A stretch of DNA of 64,000 bases from CADEED01 sp035525785 (GCA_035525785.1 DATLDQ010000048.1:1-64000), one strand, 5' to 3'. Shown: positions 30,701-45,700, counted from the stretch's first letter. Notes: generated by a model from the sequence alone, not told the origin. Made by a program: numbers and translations.

Positions 30701-33700
30701 CTGGGAGGCGAATGACGACCTCGGCGGTTCCGGCGTCAGGCACGTCACCGTTTATGTGGCCGAAGACGGCGGCGACTTCAAGATCTGGTTGAATCAGACG
30801 GACCTGACCACGCAGGTTTTCTCGGGCCGCGCGGGACACAGCTATGAGTTTCTCGCGCTCGCCACCGACAACGCGGGCAATCGCGAGCGTCCGCCACTAG
30901 GTGCCAGCGCGCCCAGTGACGGCAGCCAGGTGGATCTCGGCGATCTGTCTACTCTGCCGACGACTGTGGACACGGGCACGCCGCCCGCGCCGCTGCCGAC
31001 ACCGCCGACCAACGCCTTCTTCGCGCAGGCCCAGGCGGCCGTGCCGCAGACGCCGCCGGTCACGCAGGCCGCAGAGTTCTCCACGGTGATCGCGCCATTC
31101 TCCATGGAGGCGTTCGCGACCGGCTTCACGGCCGGCAGCGGGCTGGTGGGCGCACTGGCCGTGCTCGAGCTCCCGAACGGCGAAGTTCTCGTCAGCGGCG
31201 GCACCAATCGCGGCTGGATCTATCGCTTCAGCGAAGAGGGCGGAAAGGTCACCAGCGCGTGGGCGGAGTTCGACGAACCCATCTTCAACCTCGCGCTCGA
31301 TGGTCAGGGTCGCCTCTGGGCAACCACGGGCGGCGGCGCGCTGTTGCAGCTCGATGCGTTCAGCGGCAGTGTCATCGCGCGTTACGGTGACGGCATCACG
31401 CAGGCGTTGGCCGTCAATCCGGCCGATGGGCTGCTGTACGTCTCCACGGGCGACGGCATCAAGACGTTCAACGCCGCCACCGGTGTGTTCGAACACTTCA
31501 GCGACATCCGCGTCGACGACCTGCAGTTCTCGCCGGTGGGCGAGCTCTGGGGCACGAGCTGGCCGGATCGCGGGACCATCTACAAGTTCAATGACAGCGG
31601 CCGCGCGGCGGCCATGCTCAAGTTCGACGGCCGGGTGGATTCCATCGCCTTCGGACGCGATGACACGCTCATCGAAGGGTTGCTGTTCGTCTCGACCGGT
31701 GTGCCCGAAGGCAAGACCTCGGGTTCGACCATCGAGATGGTCGAGCTCGCGACCCTGCAGCGCGTGACCGTCGCCCGGGGCGGTACGCGCGGTGAGGTGT
31801 TGCGCACCACCGCCGATGGACGCGTGCTGGTCACGCAGTCTCATCACGTCGACGTTCTCAGCCCCGTGGTCGCGCCGACCGTGGTCTCGACCACGCCGGC
31901 CGCGGGCTCGCTGATGCCGCTGCCGCTGCCGTCGATCACCGTGACCTTCGACAAGGACATGTTCGTTGGCGCGGCGAACGACGTCGCCTCGGTGATCAAC
32001 CCGGCCAACTACGCACTGCTCAAGGCCGGTGGTGGCACTCTCTCCATCAATTCGGTGAGCTACGACGCGGCGACGCGCACGGCGACGCTGCACTATGACC
32101 CGCTCACCGCCGGCGACTTCCTGTTGCAGGTGAAGGCGGGCATCAAGACGACCCAGCTCGCGGCGATGGCGCAGGACTACTTCGCCGGCTTCACCGCGCT
32201 GCTCAACTACAGTGACAACCTCACGGTGTCGCTGACCAATACGCGTTCGAATCGCGCCGACGGCACGATCTCGTACGACGTGGTGGTTACCAACTCCGGC
32301 GAGTACGACGTGCTGGCGCCTCTGACCCTGGTGCTCGATCCCAGCCAGTACTTCACGGGCTCGCTCGCCGGTCAGTTCTCGACCAACGCAGGCCTGTGGC
32401 TCATCGATCTCGGCGCCTCCGTGGCCAACGGCCGCCTGCAGTCGGGCCAGTCCACCGCCGTGCAGACCATCACGCTCAACGTGGGTTACGGCCAGCGCGC
32501 CGACATCGGCAATGGCGTGTACGCGCTGCCGACGGTGAACGTGCCGCCGGTGATCAGCTCGGAGCCGGTCACCGCGGCCACCGCGGGAACCGCCTACTCG
32601 TACCAGGTCGTCGCGAGCGATCCGGATAGTACGACGCTCAGTTATGTGTTGCTGAGCGCGCCCACGGGAATGATCGTGAGTGCGACTGGCCTCGTGAGCT
32701 GGACGCCGACGGCGCACAGCGCCGCGCAGACTTCGGTGGTCTTGCGCGTGTACGACGGCCGCGGTGGCTACGCGACGCAGGCCTTCGCCATCGAAGTCGC
32801 GGGCGGCAACTTCGCGCCCGTGCTTTCAACGATCACTGGCGATGTGACCACGCGCGAAGGGCAGGGGCTGGTGATCCCGGTCAGCGCCTTCGACCCCGAG
32901 GGCCACGCGCTTTCGATCTGGGCCGACCATCTGCCGCCCGGCGCCGTGTATGACTCGAGCATCGGCGCCATCGTCTGGGTGCCGGGCTTCGATGCCGCGG
33001 GCGTGTACGAGAACGTGACTCTCTACGCCAGCGATGGCGACCAGGTGACCAGCCGTTCGCTGCGCATCATCGTCGAGCCGGGCGACTCCACGCCCATGCT
33101 CGTGCCGATCGCCAACTTCTCGCTGAACGAAGGCGAGTCGATGGCCATGCGTCTCAGCGCGCAGGACTTCGAAGGCGATGAGCTGCGTTTCTACAGCACC
33201 AACCTGCCAGTGACCGCGACGCTGGACCCGGTGACGGGCCAGTTCAACTGGACGCCGGGCTATTCGCATGCCGGCGTCTACGACGTGGTCTTCGGCGTCA
33301 CGGATGGCAACTCGAGTTCGGAGCGCACCGTGCGCTTCACCGTGGCCAATGCCAACGCCGACCCGGTCTTCGACCCGATTGGCCGCTGGGAAATCTACGA
33401 GGATCAGCCTCTCGACATCCAGTTGTATGCGTTCGACGCGGACAACCCGCAGTTCGTGCCGCGCACGCGCGGCGCCAACGGCGCGTTGCGCGACTACGAG
33501 CAGACCGCGCCGACGGTCACGTATTCCATCACGAGCCAACTGCCGGATGGCATGACCTACGACGCCGATACGCAGACCCTGCACTGGGTGCCGGGCAAGT
33601 CGGCCGCGGGCGACTACACGATCGAAGTGGTCGCGACGGATGACGGCAACGGCACATCCCACATCGGGCATGCGACGTTGAGCATCCCGATCACGGTGCA

Positions 33701-36700
33701 CAACACCAACCGCTCGCCGGTGATCAGCAACATCGCCGACGTGACCGTGGTGCGTGACGCCCCGCTGGCCACCGTCGTCCCGGTGGACGTGGTGGACCCC
33801 GAGGGCAACGCTCTCACGTTCAAGGTCACGGGCCTGCCGCCGTTCGGCACGTTCGCGATCAATCCGTCCACGGGCAAGCCGACGTTCACCTTCCAGGCGG
33901 GTGCCGGGCATCGCGGTACGTACACGGTCACGTTCACCGCGACCGACGATGGCGATGGCGGCGGCGCGCATGCGCGCGTCACCGCGACCAAGACTTTCAT
34001 CGTGCAGGTGCAGACGCCGGATGAACGGCCCGAGATGGCCTTCATTCCGAACAAGGTGGCGGTGCCGGGCCAGTTGCTGACCTTCGACATCGACGTGTTC
34101 GATTTCGAACAGTCGCCGACGCAAACCAACATCAACTTCCTCCCGCCGGTCCTGCCGGCGGGCGCGACGTTCGCGGTCATCGGCTCGAACCGCGCGCGGT
34201 TCAGCTGGACCCCAGTCGCGGGTGACATCGGCCTCAAGTCGGTGACCTTCTCCGCGGAGGATTCCGCGGGCCAGACGGTTACCCACACGGTGCAGATCAA
34301 TGTGCGCGCCTCCAACCAGGCGCCCACCTTGCAGCCCATCGGCGCGAAGACCCTCAACGAGAACCAGGCGTTCCAGCTGCAACTCGCGGCCGCGGACGCC
34401 GATGGCGACATGCTCGGCTACCAGGTGGAAGGCCTGCCGCCCGGCGCGACGTTCAACTCGCAGACCGGCCTGTTCCAGTGGACGCCAAACTACTTCACCG
34501 CGGGCGAATACGACGTGAAGTTCACGGTGTCCGACGGCAACAAGCCGGTCACCGAGGTCGTGCATCTCACGGTCAACAATGTGAACCAGGCGCCGGTGCT
34601 GCTGTATGTGCCGCGCCAGGGCGTGAATGAAGGGTCCACCATCGGATTCAAGGTGCTGGGCGGTGACGTGGACGGCGATGCCGTGCGCTATGCCGCGGTG
34701 AATCAGCTGCCCGCTGGCGCCTTCTTCGACGAGAAGACCGGCTACTTCGAGTGGACGCCGACCTACGAGCAGGCGGACGAATACACGATGCAGTTCCGCG
34801 TCACCGATTCGAACGGCGCGAGCGACACCATCAGCATCGTCCTCGGCGTGTCAAACGTGAACCGTGCGCCGGCCATCGAGGTGCAGCGCCATGCCGTGCT
34901 GCTCGGTGCGCCGCTGCAATTCAACGTGACGGGTTCGGATCCGGATTCGAACACCACGTTGATCTATGGTTACGAAGGCGATTTGCCCGTGGACGCGCAC
35001 TTCTCGCCCAGCGGCGTCTTCACATGGACGCCGGGACCCGGCCAGGCTGGCGATCACCTGATCCGGTTCACGGTGTCGGACGGCTTCATCACCGTGACCA
35101 AGCCCGTGGTGATACGCGCCGTAGCGCTCGAACTCGAGCCCACGATCACGTTCGAAACCACGCCCAGCTTCCCGGCGGTGCCGGGGCAGGACGTGCGCAT
35201 CCATGTGCTCGCGGCTTCGTACGGCGCCATCGCCAATCTCACACTTGCCGTCAATGGACAAGTCGTCACGTTGGATGAGGACGGTCGTGCCACCGTTCGT
35301 GCCACGACTCCGGGTGCGATCAACCTCGAAGCCACGGCCACCGACGTCGACGGTTTCTCGAAAACGCTGACGCACGTGATCAAGGTGCGCAATCCGGCGG
35401 ACACCGCGGCGCCGACCGCCTCGTTCGCCACCGGCACTGGTGGCGCCATCGTGGAATCCACGATGAGCATCGCGGGGTCCGTTGCCGACCTGAACCTCGA
35501 CTTCTGGACGCTCGAGATCGCGGCCAACGGTTCGGACGACTACATCGAGGTCGCACGTGGCCTCGCACCCGTCAGTGGAACCCTCTACACCCTCGATCCG
35601 TCCGTGTGGACCAATGGCGTCTACAAGATGCGATTGACTGCGGTGGACGTCGCCGGCCGGGTGGCGGTCGAGGACACTTATATACAGGTGGCGTCGGCCA
35701 ACAAGGACGCCCGCTATCTGCGCAATGATACCGACGCCGCGGTCTCGCTGGGCGGACACACCTTCGTGCTCGAGCGGCAGTACGACTCGCTGCGCAACGC
35801 GGAAGACGGTTCGCTGGGCTTCGGCTGGCGCCTGCCCATCCGCGATTTCGCGCTCACCAGCGATGTCGCCATCGGCGCGATCAGCGGTCTGCCAGCGTAC
35901 CAAGTGGGTACGCGCGTTTACGCGACCCTTCCCACCGGCGAGCGCGTCGCGTTCACGTTCGCCCCCGAGGCGCACAGCGTCGCCGGCCTGACTTACTACT
36001 CGCCGAAGTGGGTGAGCGCGTCCGGTGCGAGCTGGACGCTCGAGTCCTACGACACGAAGCTGCAGCGCAGTGGCGATCGCTTCTACGTGCTCGAGAGCGG
36101 TCAGCCCTACAGCCCCGAGACGCATGCCGGCGAGCAGTTCGTTCTCACCGAGACTTCGGCCAACACGAAGTACTCGCTGACCTTCGGCAGCGGCGCCACG
36201 CAAGTGCGCTTCGCCGATGGCGTCACCTGGAACATCGGCGACTCCGGCATCGTCGCGTCCAGCGGCGAGCGCGTGAGCTTCTTCACGAATGGCGACGGCC
36301 ACATCGATCGCGTGGTGTTGCCGGATGGGCGGCAGTTCGCCTACGGCTACGACGCGGACGGCAACCTCGAGCTGCGGCGCGATCTCGCGGCCGCCACGTC
36401 GCAGCTGTACGGCTACGCCGCGCATGTGCTCAATCTCGTCACGCCCGGATCCAGTGGTGGCGGCACCGCCGTGGTGTACGGCGATGGCGCGCCCAGCGAG
36501 ACCGTGCTCGACGGCAACCTCGGCGGCTCGCGCAGCTACATGGCGCCCGGCCAGATCTACAGTGGCAGTGTGTCCGCGGGAAGCGTGGAGCGTTACAGCT
36601 TCGCGGTCCGTCCCAGCGAAATCCTGTATGCCGACGGTGCGATGTACCTTTGCGTGGTGGTCGACGCTGCGCCGGACAGCAGCTTGCTGCCTGCGTATCC

Positions 36701-39700
36701 AGTGATCGCCGGAGCCACTCGTGTCGGCGGTAGTTTGTCCGGGAGCCGCGCGTTCGGTCTGTATCGCATCGATCATGCCGGACTCAATACGCTTGAAATC
36801 CGCGGCACGAACGGCAGCAGCGGTGCGTACAACCTGACCTTCTTCGCGGCCGGCGATGTGAACCGAGACTTCGTGGTGGATGGGGCCGACTCGGCCATTC
36901 TCGCGGGCGCGTTCGGCAAGGCGCCGGGCGACGCGGGCTATGACGTGCGCGCGGACTTCAACGGCGATGGCGCGGTCAGCAGCGCAGATCAGCAGATGCT
37001 GTTCAAGGTGTTCGGATTCCGCGCGAACGCCGCGCCGGTGATCACGGTGGGGGACCCCGCGAAGACGCACGTGGATCTCGAAGTGCGCGTGCCGATTTCA
37101 GGCTTGGTGTCGGATCTGGAGGGCGACAAGACTTTCTATCGCATCGTCAGTGCGACGCATGGCCTGGCGAAGATGAGTGGCGATGGAAAGAGCGTGGTGT
37201 TCACCCCGGATGCGGGGTACTACGGCGAGACGGAGATCTGGTTCGCGGCGGATGATGGATATTCGCAGTCGGTGCAGAAGCTCACGGTGAATGTGAGCAA
37301 TGAGGCGCTGACGAACGTGGACTTCGTGGCGCGCAATCCGGCGGTGGGCGTGGGCGGCGCGATCCAGATGCAGTTGATCGGCGATTTCGCGGATCAGATT
37401 GGTGTATTGCTCCCTTCTAGCTATCTGACCTGGAGCTCCACCAACGCCGCGGCGGGCGCGGTCGACGCGGGCGGAGTCCTGCGCGGCGTCGCTCAGGGAT
37501 CCGGCGCGATCGTGGCGATGCGCGGGCAGATCACCGCGGCGACTGCATTCCTGAGTGGTGCGCCAACGGCGGATCAGATTGATCTTTCGGTACTTGGCCT
37601 CGACGCGTATCCGGATTCGGTGACGCTGGCCGCGAACACGGGTAGCCGTCAGATCAAGCTGGTCATCTCGGGAGACTCACCAGCCAAGGACATTGGTAGC
37701 GCTGCCAAGGGAACCCGCTACTTCTCGAGCAATACGGCCGTGGCCGAGGTCACTGCGGATGGGTTGATTGTCGCTCACGCGGCGGGCGAAGCGACCATTA
37801 CGGTCGTGAATCAGATGCGTGAAATACTCGTGCCGGTCAAGGTAGTCGTTCCTTTCAACGCGCCGACGGCCATCGGAGCCGACGGCGGAATCGTCGCGAT
37901 GCAGGGGATGTCGGTTTCCGTGGCGCCGGGCGCGTTCACTCAGGACGTCACCGTTTCCATTCGCCCGCTGGCGAATGGTGAACTGCATACCCCGCTCTTG
38001 CCGGCTTCGTCTGGATTCACTGCGGGTCCCGCTTTTGCGCTGGACGTCGGCGAGCAGTCGATGCAGGTCCCGGCGCAGTTAGCCATCCAGACCGCTTTCG
38101 CCGCCGGAACCACGGTTCTGTTTTATCGCGAATATGAGTTCCTGGATCCTGCGTCCGGCCAGATGGTCGCGGGATGGCTGCAGCAGGAGTCGGGCGTGGT
38201 CGGCGCCGATGGTGTGGCACGCACGACCTCTCCGCCGTATCACGGCGTGCTCAAGTCCGGCCAGTACATGGTCTTCGCGGCGGATCCCGCGCTGACGGCA
38301 CAGACCAACATCAAGATTTCGCCCATCGGACCGGTGGGTAACGCCTATTCGACGATCGCGTACTCACTGTGGCAGCGTGACGGCGTATCCGTTGCCATTG
38401 GCGCCATCCTGCTGGGCGACTCGGACCTGCTGACGCGCAGCCTCGACGTGCCCGTTGTGCACTTCTCACAGCTGCACCCCGACGGACAGCGTTACATGGA
38501 CAGTCGCCAGCTGAACCTCGGCGATACCAGCGTGCACGCGTACCTGAACATTCATGAGAACGTCTCGCTGCCGGATCCCCAGATCCGGGATGTACTCCTC
38601 ACGTATTCCGATCTCGGACCCACACTGACCATCCGGGGCTGGAACCTGATGCAGCCGACCCCAGGTGCGCCCGATTCCACCGGGAATGTACCTGGCGATA
38701 TCTCGGTGAACTTCACCATGGGCGGTCGCGTGGCGCGTTACGTGCCGACCGAGGTATCGGGTGCACCCGGAGAATTGCAGACGATCGTGATCCAGCAGAT
38801 TCCGTCCGGCACCATCATCGGTCTTTCGAACATCACGGTTTCCCGGAAGACGAAGGTGCAGGGGCTCGACGCCAACGGCGAGCCGAGCGGCTGGCGTGAA
38901 GACATCCTGACCAGCAAGGCCGCGAGACTTCCGTCGGAGGGAAACTATACGTTCGCGGCGTCCGGCGGCGCCGGGTCCACCATCTCTGTCATCAGCTCGA
39001 CAGCATTGACTGCGACGACTCCCGGGCCGCAGGGACAACCGCCAACCACGACGACCATCCCGGCGAATTCGGTTGTCGCCCGAATCACCTTGTCCGGAGT
39101 CAATCCGGGCGCGTTCGATATCGCGGTCACTGCCGACAACACTCGTCTGTATGTGTCCGAACACCTCGCGCACAGGGTGGCGGTCATCGACACCATTGCG
39201 TTGCGCGAGGCCGAGCTGCCGCACGCGGACGGATCCACCTCCGCGACCTACGACTACATCGATCTCGGTGCGGACGCCCATCCCGGCGCCATCACCATGG
39301 ATCCGGAGAACAAATGGATGTACGTCGCGGATAGCCAGAGCGACGTGGTGTACGTCATCGGCATAGATCCGAATTCGTCATTCTTCCACAAGTCCCGCAG
39401 CTTCAATCTGAGTGAAGGCTTCGGGCAGGGCATCGCCGGCATCGCGATCAGCAGCGATGGTGCGCAATTGCTCGCCACCGTGAGCCCGGTGCGAATGTTG
39501 TTCACGGTCCATCGCCCCACCGCGCCGAGTGGGCGTGTGGTGGTCGTGGATCTTGCTTCACCCATCGACCAGAAGACTGGCGGATGGTCGACGAAGCAGG
39601 AGCTGGGCGCGAACACCTACTCGATTCTTGCCGGTGGCAGTCCGTACGCCCTCGAGCTGACTTCGGACAAGAACAGGATTCTCCTGACAAACCACATGAC

Positions 39701-42700
39701 CGACACCGACGGCGTGGTTGTGCTGGTCCGGAACGGAGAGCCCGGAAAACAGAAATGGAGCGTTGACTCGCAGATCGAATTGAATCTCGGCGACAGCCCG
39801 GATTCCTTCGACGTCAACAACGCGGCGGGCATCGCGATCACCAAGGACCTTCAGTACGCATTCGTCGCTGGAACCAACGCGTTCTACCTCGATTCGTATT
39901 CTCACAATTCCGCGACCGTACCCTCGTACCCCGGTGGCGGAAACATCGGGATCATCCGCGATCCGCTGGGCCTGAAGGGGCCGCCCAAGTTGGTAGCCGC
40001 GCTGCGGCCGATTCCGGACTCATTCCCTGACGGCGTGTCCTTGTCGAGTGACGGCAAGACCCTCTATGGCGCGTACTTCTTCAGGCAGTCGGTGTTCGCT
40101 TTCAGCGTCGACGCCATCATCGACAAGCTCAACGCCATGGGTGACAGCCAGCTCCTGGAGGAGTGGGCTCTGGATGATCTCGTCGTCGGTTCCAGCAAGG
40201 AGCTGAAGTTCGATCAGACGATCGACATCAAGGCGGACTACATTCGCCTCGGTGTGACCGGCGATGGAACTGTTCTGTATGGACCGGGAGTCCAGGTCCC
40301 TGGACAGGCAGCCAATGCCAACGATCCGATTGCCACGCAAGGCTATGTACGGAAGCTGGCCACGCAAGAGAGTTTCATCAAGCTCATTGGCCCGAACGGT
40401 GGTGAAGAGCTCACCATCGGAACGCCGACCTTCCAGTGGTCATTGTCGGGGAAGAAGGTGCCGAGCACCTTGTACGTGAGCAGCTTCCCGCCTGGCGAGG
40501 GTTTGTTCCCGAGTGACACTCCGCCAGAAGACAAGCGCTGGGTGGGAGACGCCAATGGCAATCGCATATTCGAGTTCGCGATGCTGCCACCGGCAGATGG
40601 CGTGCTCGATCTCTCCAAGATACTGCCGGATGGGTTCCGGCTGACCGCGGGTCAGACTTACTACTGGGGCGTCGAGGCGGTTGGCGAAAACGGCCAGATA
40701 CAGAGGGTGTCGCGCAGCTTCACGGTAAAGACACCGGAAGTCGAAGATGGCTCGAGATTCGCGGCGGTTACCGTGGTTACCCACGGTGTCGTTCCGCGCG
40801 CGCCTGGCGTGGATGCGCTGAACACTTATCAATTGGCGCTGGAGATCGCGAAGGGCAGCGGTGGGTTCGTCTTCGCGCAGGATCCCATCACCGGTAAGTG
40901 GGTTCCCAAAGCTCGCTACGACAAAGGCGCTTCGAACACGGCCGATTTCACGATCGAAGACGCATATGGCAAGTCGCTGGTCCTCGTTCCCAGCTGGTCG
41001 GTGGAGGCGGACATCGTTGACACGGGGTTTGCCGAAGCCGCCGCCGATGCCATCTTTGCCGGCCTCGTCGACCTGAACCAGACAACGGGCAATCGCGTCT
41101 TTGGCGCCGGTTCTCCGCTGCATTTCATCGGCCACGGCCGCGGCGCTGTGGTGAACAGCGAGATCATCCAGAGGATTGGAACTTATCTCCCGCCGATTGC
41201 CGATCTGCGGATGACGACGCTGGATCCGCACGACCAGGAGCAGGAGGCGCTCAACTGGAATCTTGGCGCCGGCGCGACCCTCACCAAGTGGGGCCTGATC
41301 GCCGGAGCCGGCGTTGCCGCCTCCTTCGGACAGGCGCAGGTCGCAAGGTACGCATTGTTGACGAGCCGCATCGCGGACGCCCTTGGCAACATCGCGAACC
41401 TGTTGAACATCGATGTCGTGACCTATGGCGATTATCACGATCCGGACGTGAAGGTCTGGAGCGACGTCCTGTTTGCGGACAACTACTACCAGGAACTCGG
41501 GTACGAAAAGGCGGATCTCTTTTCGGCGATGCATTTCACGCCGAATGGACGCGAGATCGATGGTGCCGCGATCAACATCAAACTGGATGGTCGCGCGGGA
41601 TTCGTGTCGGATGAGGTCTACCAGGTCACTGGCGGCGTGGGCAATCCGGACTTGCGCCTCACGGGCTGGTACGCAGGTACTGCAAACTTCGATCTAACGA
41701 CGTGGGATACGGTGGCCACCGTCGGTGATCGAATCTGGCGCAGCCAACTCGACAGGAACTACGTCACCACCGGACCGAGCCTGTTCAAGACCTTCCTGCT
41801 CAACAACCAGGAATACAGCGACGGGACCCGCTGGTACATCGCGAGGGAGGGTGAGCAAAACCCACCAGACATGTCCGGCAGCTACAACGGCGCACCTTCG
41901 GAAGGTACCGGCACGGGCTGGTTCTACTCCGCGCTCGCCGGCACGACTCCGGGCATGCTGCCGAAATCGGACGACGCGACGCGCGTCAATGTGGCGATCG
42001 ACAACAACGATCCCGGGAGCGGAACCGACCTCAAGGCGGTACCCGACGTATTCAATGGGCATTTCGAAGTCAGCGATCGCGGATTCCTTGGACGCTGGCC
42101 TTTCATCAGCCTCGACACGGCTTTTGAAATGCCTGGTTGGTCTTTCCAGGGGGCGTCCGCCAAGACTTCTTCCAACGATCGCAATCTGGAAGCGAGGCCG
42201 ACGGGTGTCTTCAACATGCTCGTCGCCGAACTCAACGAGGAAGGCGAGGGCCTGGGCGCGATAGCCGAGAAACTTTGGGATATCACCAAGGAGTTCGTCC
42301 AAGGAGCCAAGGTGAAGATCGCCACCGTCGCGGGCGAAGTTGGCTCGGAGGCTTATTACGAGAAGGTGAGCGAATACATCACCGAGGCGGCGAGCGACAC
42401 CGCGGCAAGCTTCAAGTGGCTAGACATCTTCACGACCGGCCCCGAGAAGCTCAAGACGGTCTTCAGCAAGCTCGCGGCCATGACAGGAAAGCAGGCCTTC
42501 CTGAGCATTTCGACGTCAGTCGGCTCTCGCATCCTGAAGGGCTCGTTCGGATTCTTCACCGAGATCATCGGAGATCTGGCGGCGGCAATGCAGGACCTCC
42601 AGGACCAGTGGTTCACACTGGAGCCCGAGGGTCCGGCATTGACCCACAATCGTCTGTTCGTCCCCAGCAATGCGAGCACGCTGTACTTCGATGCAAGCGT

Positions 42701-45700
42701 ACAGCCGGTGGATCCAAGCATGTCCTCCGCTACCGGCCGGATCCAGGCGTGGGTGGCCACCTATGACAACGGAGTTCTGGGACCCGAGCGGGCCGTGGAA
42801 TGGGAATTCAGCGCCTCGACGCCGGAAGTGCCGAGGCAGTTGAGTCTGGCCGGATTCGAAGGACACCAAGTCGTGTTCGGTGTTCGCTATCTGAGCGGGA
42901 CACTCCCGGTGTTCGTCGACAATTTCCGCTTCTCGTACGCTGGGCAGACGACACGGGCGAAGATTACTTCCGTGAACGAGGGCGGCATCGCCAAGCTGAC
43001 TATCGAAAGCGGCGTTGCGATCTCGCCGAGTGGCCACTACCTCGTGAACTGGGGCGATGGAACCAGCAATACATATACGGTTGGCGCTACTCAGCAGTCC
43101 GATGTTAGAGAGCACCTCTACAAGGACGATCCGGCCGGATTCGATACCGACACCTATACCGTCACGATAACCACGGCCCAGGAACAACTGACCGTCAATG
43201 CAACGGTCAAGAACCTTCCGCCGGTGGTGGAGCGTGCGTGGTTCGCCATGTCCACCGTCGAGGAAGGCCAGGACGCCGTACTGTTCATCAACTGGAACGA
43301 CGCCGGCCACGCCAGTCAGCGAGAAACCTACACCGTCAGCGTCGACTGGGGTGACGACGAGCCAAGGCAATTCCAGTTCAATGTCACCGATCGTGCGACG
43401 GCGTTCACACATAAGTACAAGGATGGAACGGCGCAGGCGAAGATGCGTCCGGTGACGATCAGGATCGTCGACGATGACGGCGGAGAGATCGAACAGCAGC
43501 TCACGCTCACCGTCATCAATGCGAAGCCGACTCTCACGCTGAATCCGATGACCCGTGTCGGCTCCACGTTGACCTTGTCGGCTGTCGCCAATGATCCGGG
43601 CATCGCTGATTCAACGAAGGTCGAGGTGTTCTGGGGAGTCGGCATCCCGGCAGACGTCAGGGACCTGGCGGCCAGTGACCACTCTACGTCCCTGCAGTTC
43701 TCTCACAATTTCGGCGGCGACCCGATCCCGACGCTCATGCGAGTCAGGATCACCGACAAGGATGGTGGCTACACCGAGTACCTGCATTCGACCAGCGGCA
43801 ACACCCAGCTCGCTGAGAGCAATGCGGTCGAGGTGGGCGTCGAGACTGTGCACACCGGATTCCCGCCAAGCGCTGCTCAGATCTCAGAGCACGACGTCGA
43901 GACTCTGTTGCGGGTCGCGGCAAATGGGTGGCTCAACACCGGCTTGCAGGCCGAATGGCGCCAGCGTCTGCTCAGTGCCCGCTATCAGCTGGCTGATCTG
44001 CCTTCCAACACGCTGGCATGGGTGGAACGGCCTGATGACGGCAGTGCGCTCATCACCATCGACTCCGACGCCGCCGGCCGCGGCTGGTTCATCGACGAAA
44101 CACCTCTCTCCAACGAGGAATTCGACTCTTCCGGTCACGCGCTCGTCGGCGCCGCCGCCGAGGGCCGCTACGACCTGCTCACCGTCCTTGCGCACGAGCT
44201 CGGCCATGCTCTCGGCCTCGAAGACGTCTTCATCGACAACCAGTTGATGAGCGTGATGCTGTCGGAAGGCACGCGTCGCTCCATCAGCTCGGATGATGTC
44301 GCGCAGGCGAACCTCGGCAACGAGGCGAACGAAGAAACCCACGCGCTCCACGGCAACGTCAACCTGGCCCAGCTGACCGAAGGAATCACCAACGGCGGCT
44401 TCAGCCTCACGCCGGAGCAGTTAGGCTTCGGCTGGGCGGCGAAGGGCAGCGCGGCGGTTCCCTCGGGCGCGATGGTGCTCAGCGAGAACTCGACCTCCAT
44501 GTCGGGCGTCTCGCAGGCCTTCCTGGTGCCCAACAACGCTCGCGCGCTGCGGTTCACGCTGCGCGACGTGGCGCTCGCGGCGAACGCGGCGGGAATTCCG
44601 CCGGATGCGTTCGAAGTAGCGCTGCTCGACGCGGTCAGCGACGCATCTCTTGCGGGCGCGAACGTGCTGTCGCTCACCGACAGCTTCTTCAACCTGCAGA
44701 CCAACGGCACGCGCTCGACCTCGAGCCGCGTGAGCACCTTCACGGCCGCCGACGGTACGATGACGGTGACGCTGGATCTCAGCGGAATCTCGGCCGGCAC
44801 GCCCGTGCAGCTGTTCTTCGACCTGCTGGGCTTGGGCGCGGCGGGCAGTCACGTCACTATCGACGACGTGCGCCTGCTCATCGGCCCCAACCAGGCGCCG
44901 GTGGTGCAGAACGACTCGGCCACCACCTCGCGCGACGTGGCGGTGAACATCGCCGCGCTCGCCAATGATTCGGACACCGAAGGCGATCCGTTGTCGACGT
45001 CGCTGGCACTCGTTACCCAGCCGGCGAATGGCGTGGTGAGCATCGGGCCGGACGGTAGCTTCCACTACGTGCCAAATGCGGGCTTCACGGGCGCCGACAC
45101 ATTCACCTATCGCGTCACCGATGGCGCGGCGGAGTCGAACACGGCGACGGTTACCATCACGGTGATCGAGGGCGTGATCAACGTGGCGCCGGTGGCGGTC
45201 AATGACACGGCGACGCTCGCGGAAGACAACGCTCTCCCGATCTCGGTGCTGGCAAACGACACGGACGCCAACGATGACACGCTCGTGCCGGTGATCGAGA
45301 CCGGTCCACTGCATGGCACGGTGACCGTGGACGGCGACGGCCGCATCACGTACACGCCGTTCGCCAACTCCAACGGCACGGACGTCTTCACCTATCGCGT
45401 GACGGATGGTTCGCTGCAGTCGAACGTGGCGACGGTCAGCATCACGGTGACCCCGGTGAACGACGCGCCGGTGGCGGTGGACGACATCGCCAGTACGGCA
45501 TACGGCTCGACCGTCGTGATCCACGCGCGCGACAACGACTCGGACATCGAGACGGCGACAAGTGCATTGCTGCCCTCGGTGATGGCGCAGCCCGTAAACG
45601 GCACGGCCACTGTCAACGGTGACGGCACGATCAGCTACACGCCGAACGCCGGCTTCAGCGGCACGGACTCGTTCACCTATCGCGTGACCGATGGCCAGGC

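Noticed and set aside
35690..36520. RHS polymorphic toxin
   Set aside because: Only a short RHS-like stretch is present, in the middle of the protein, with no toxin tail or immunity gene.
34851..37070. A 739-codon antisense frame, and similar ones at 44421-46952 and 30897-32717
   Set aside because: Same explanation: composition mirrors codon positions of the sense gene, and no motifs, ribosome sites or conserved domains were seen.
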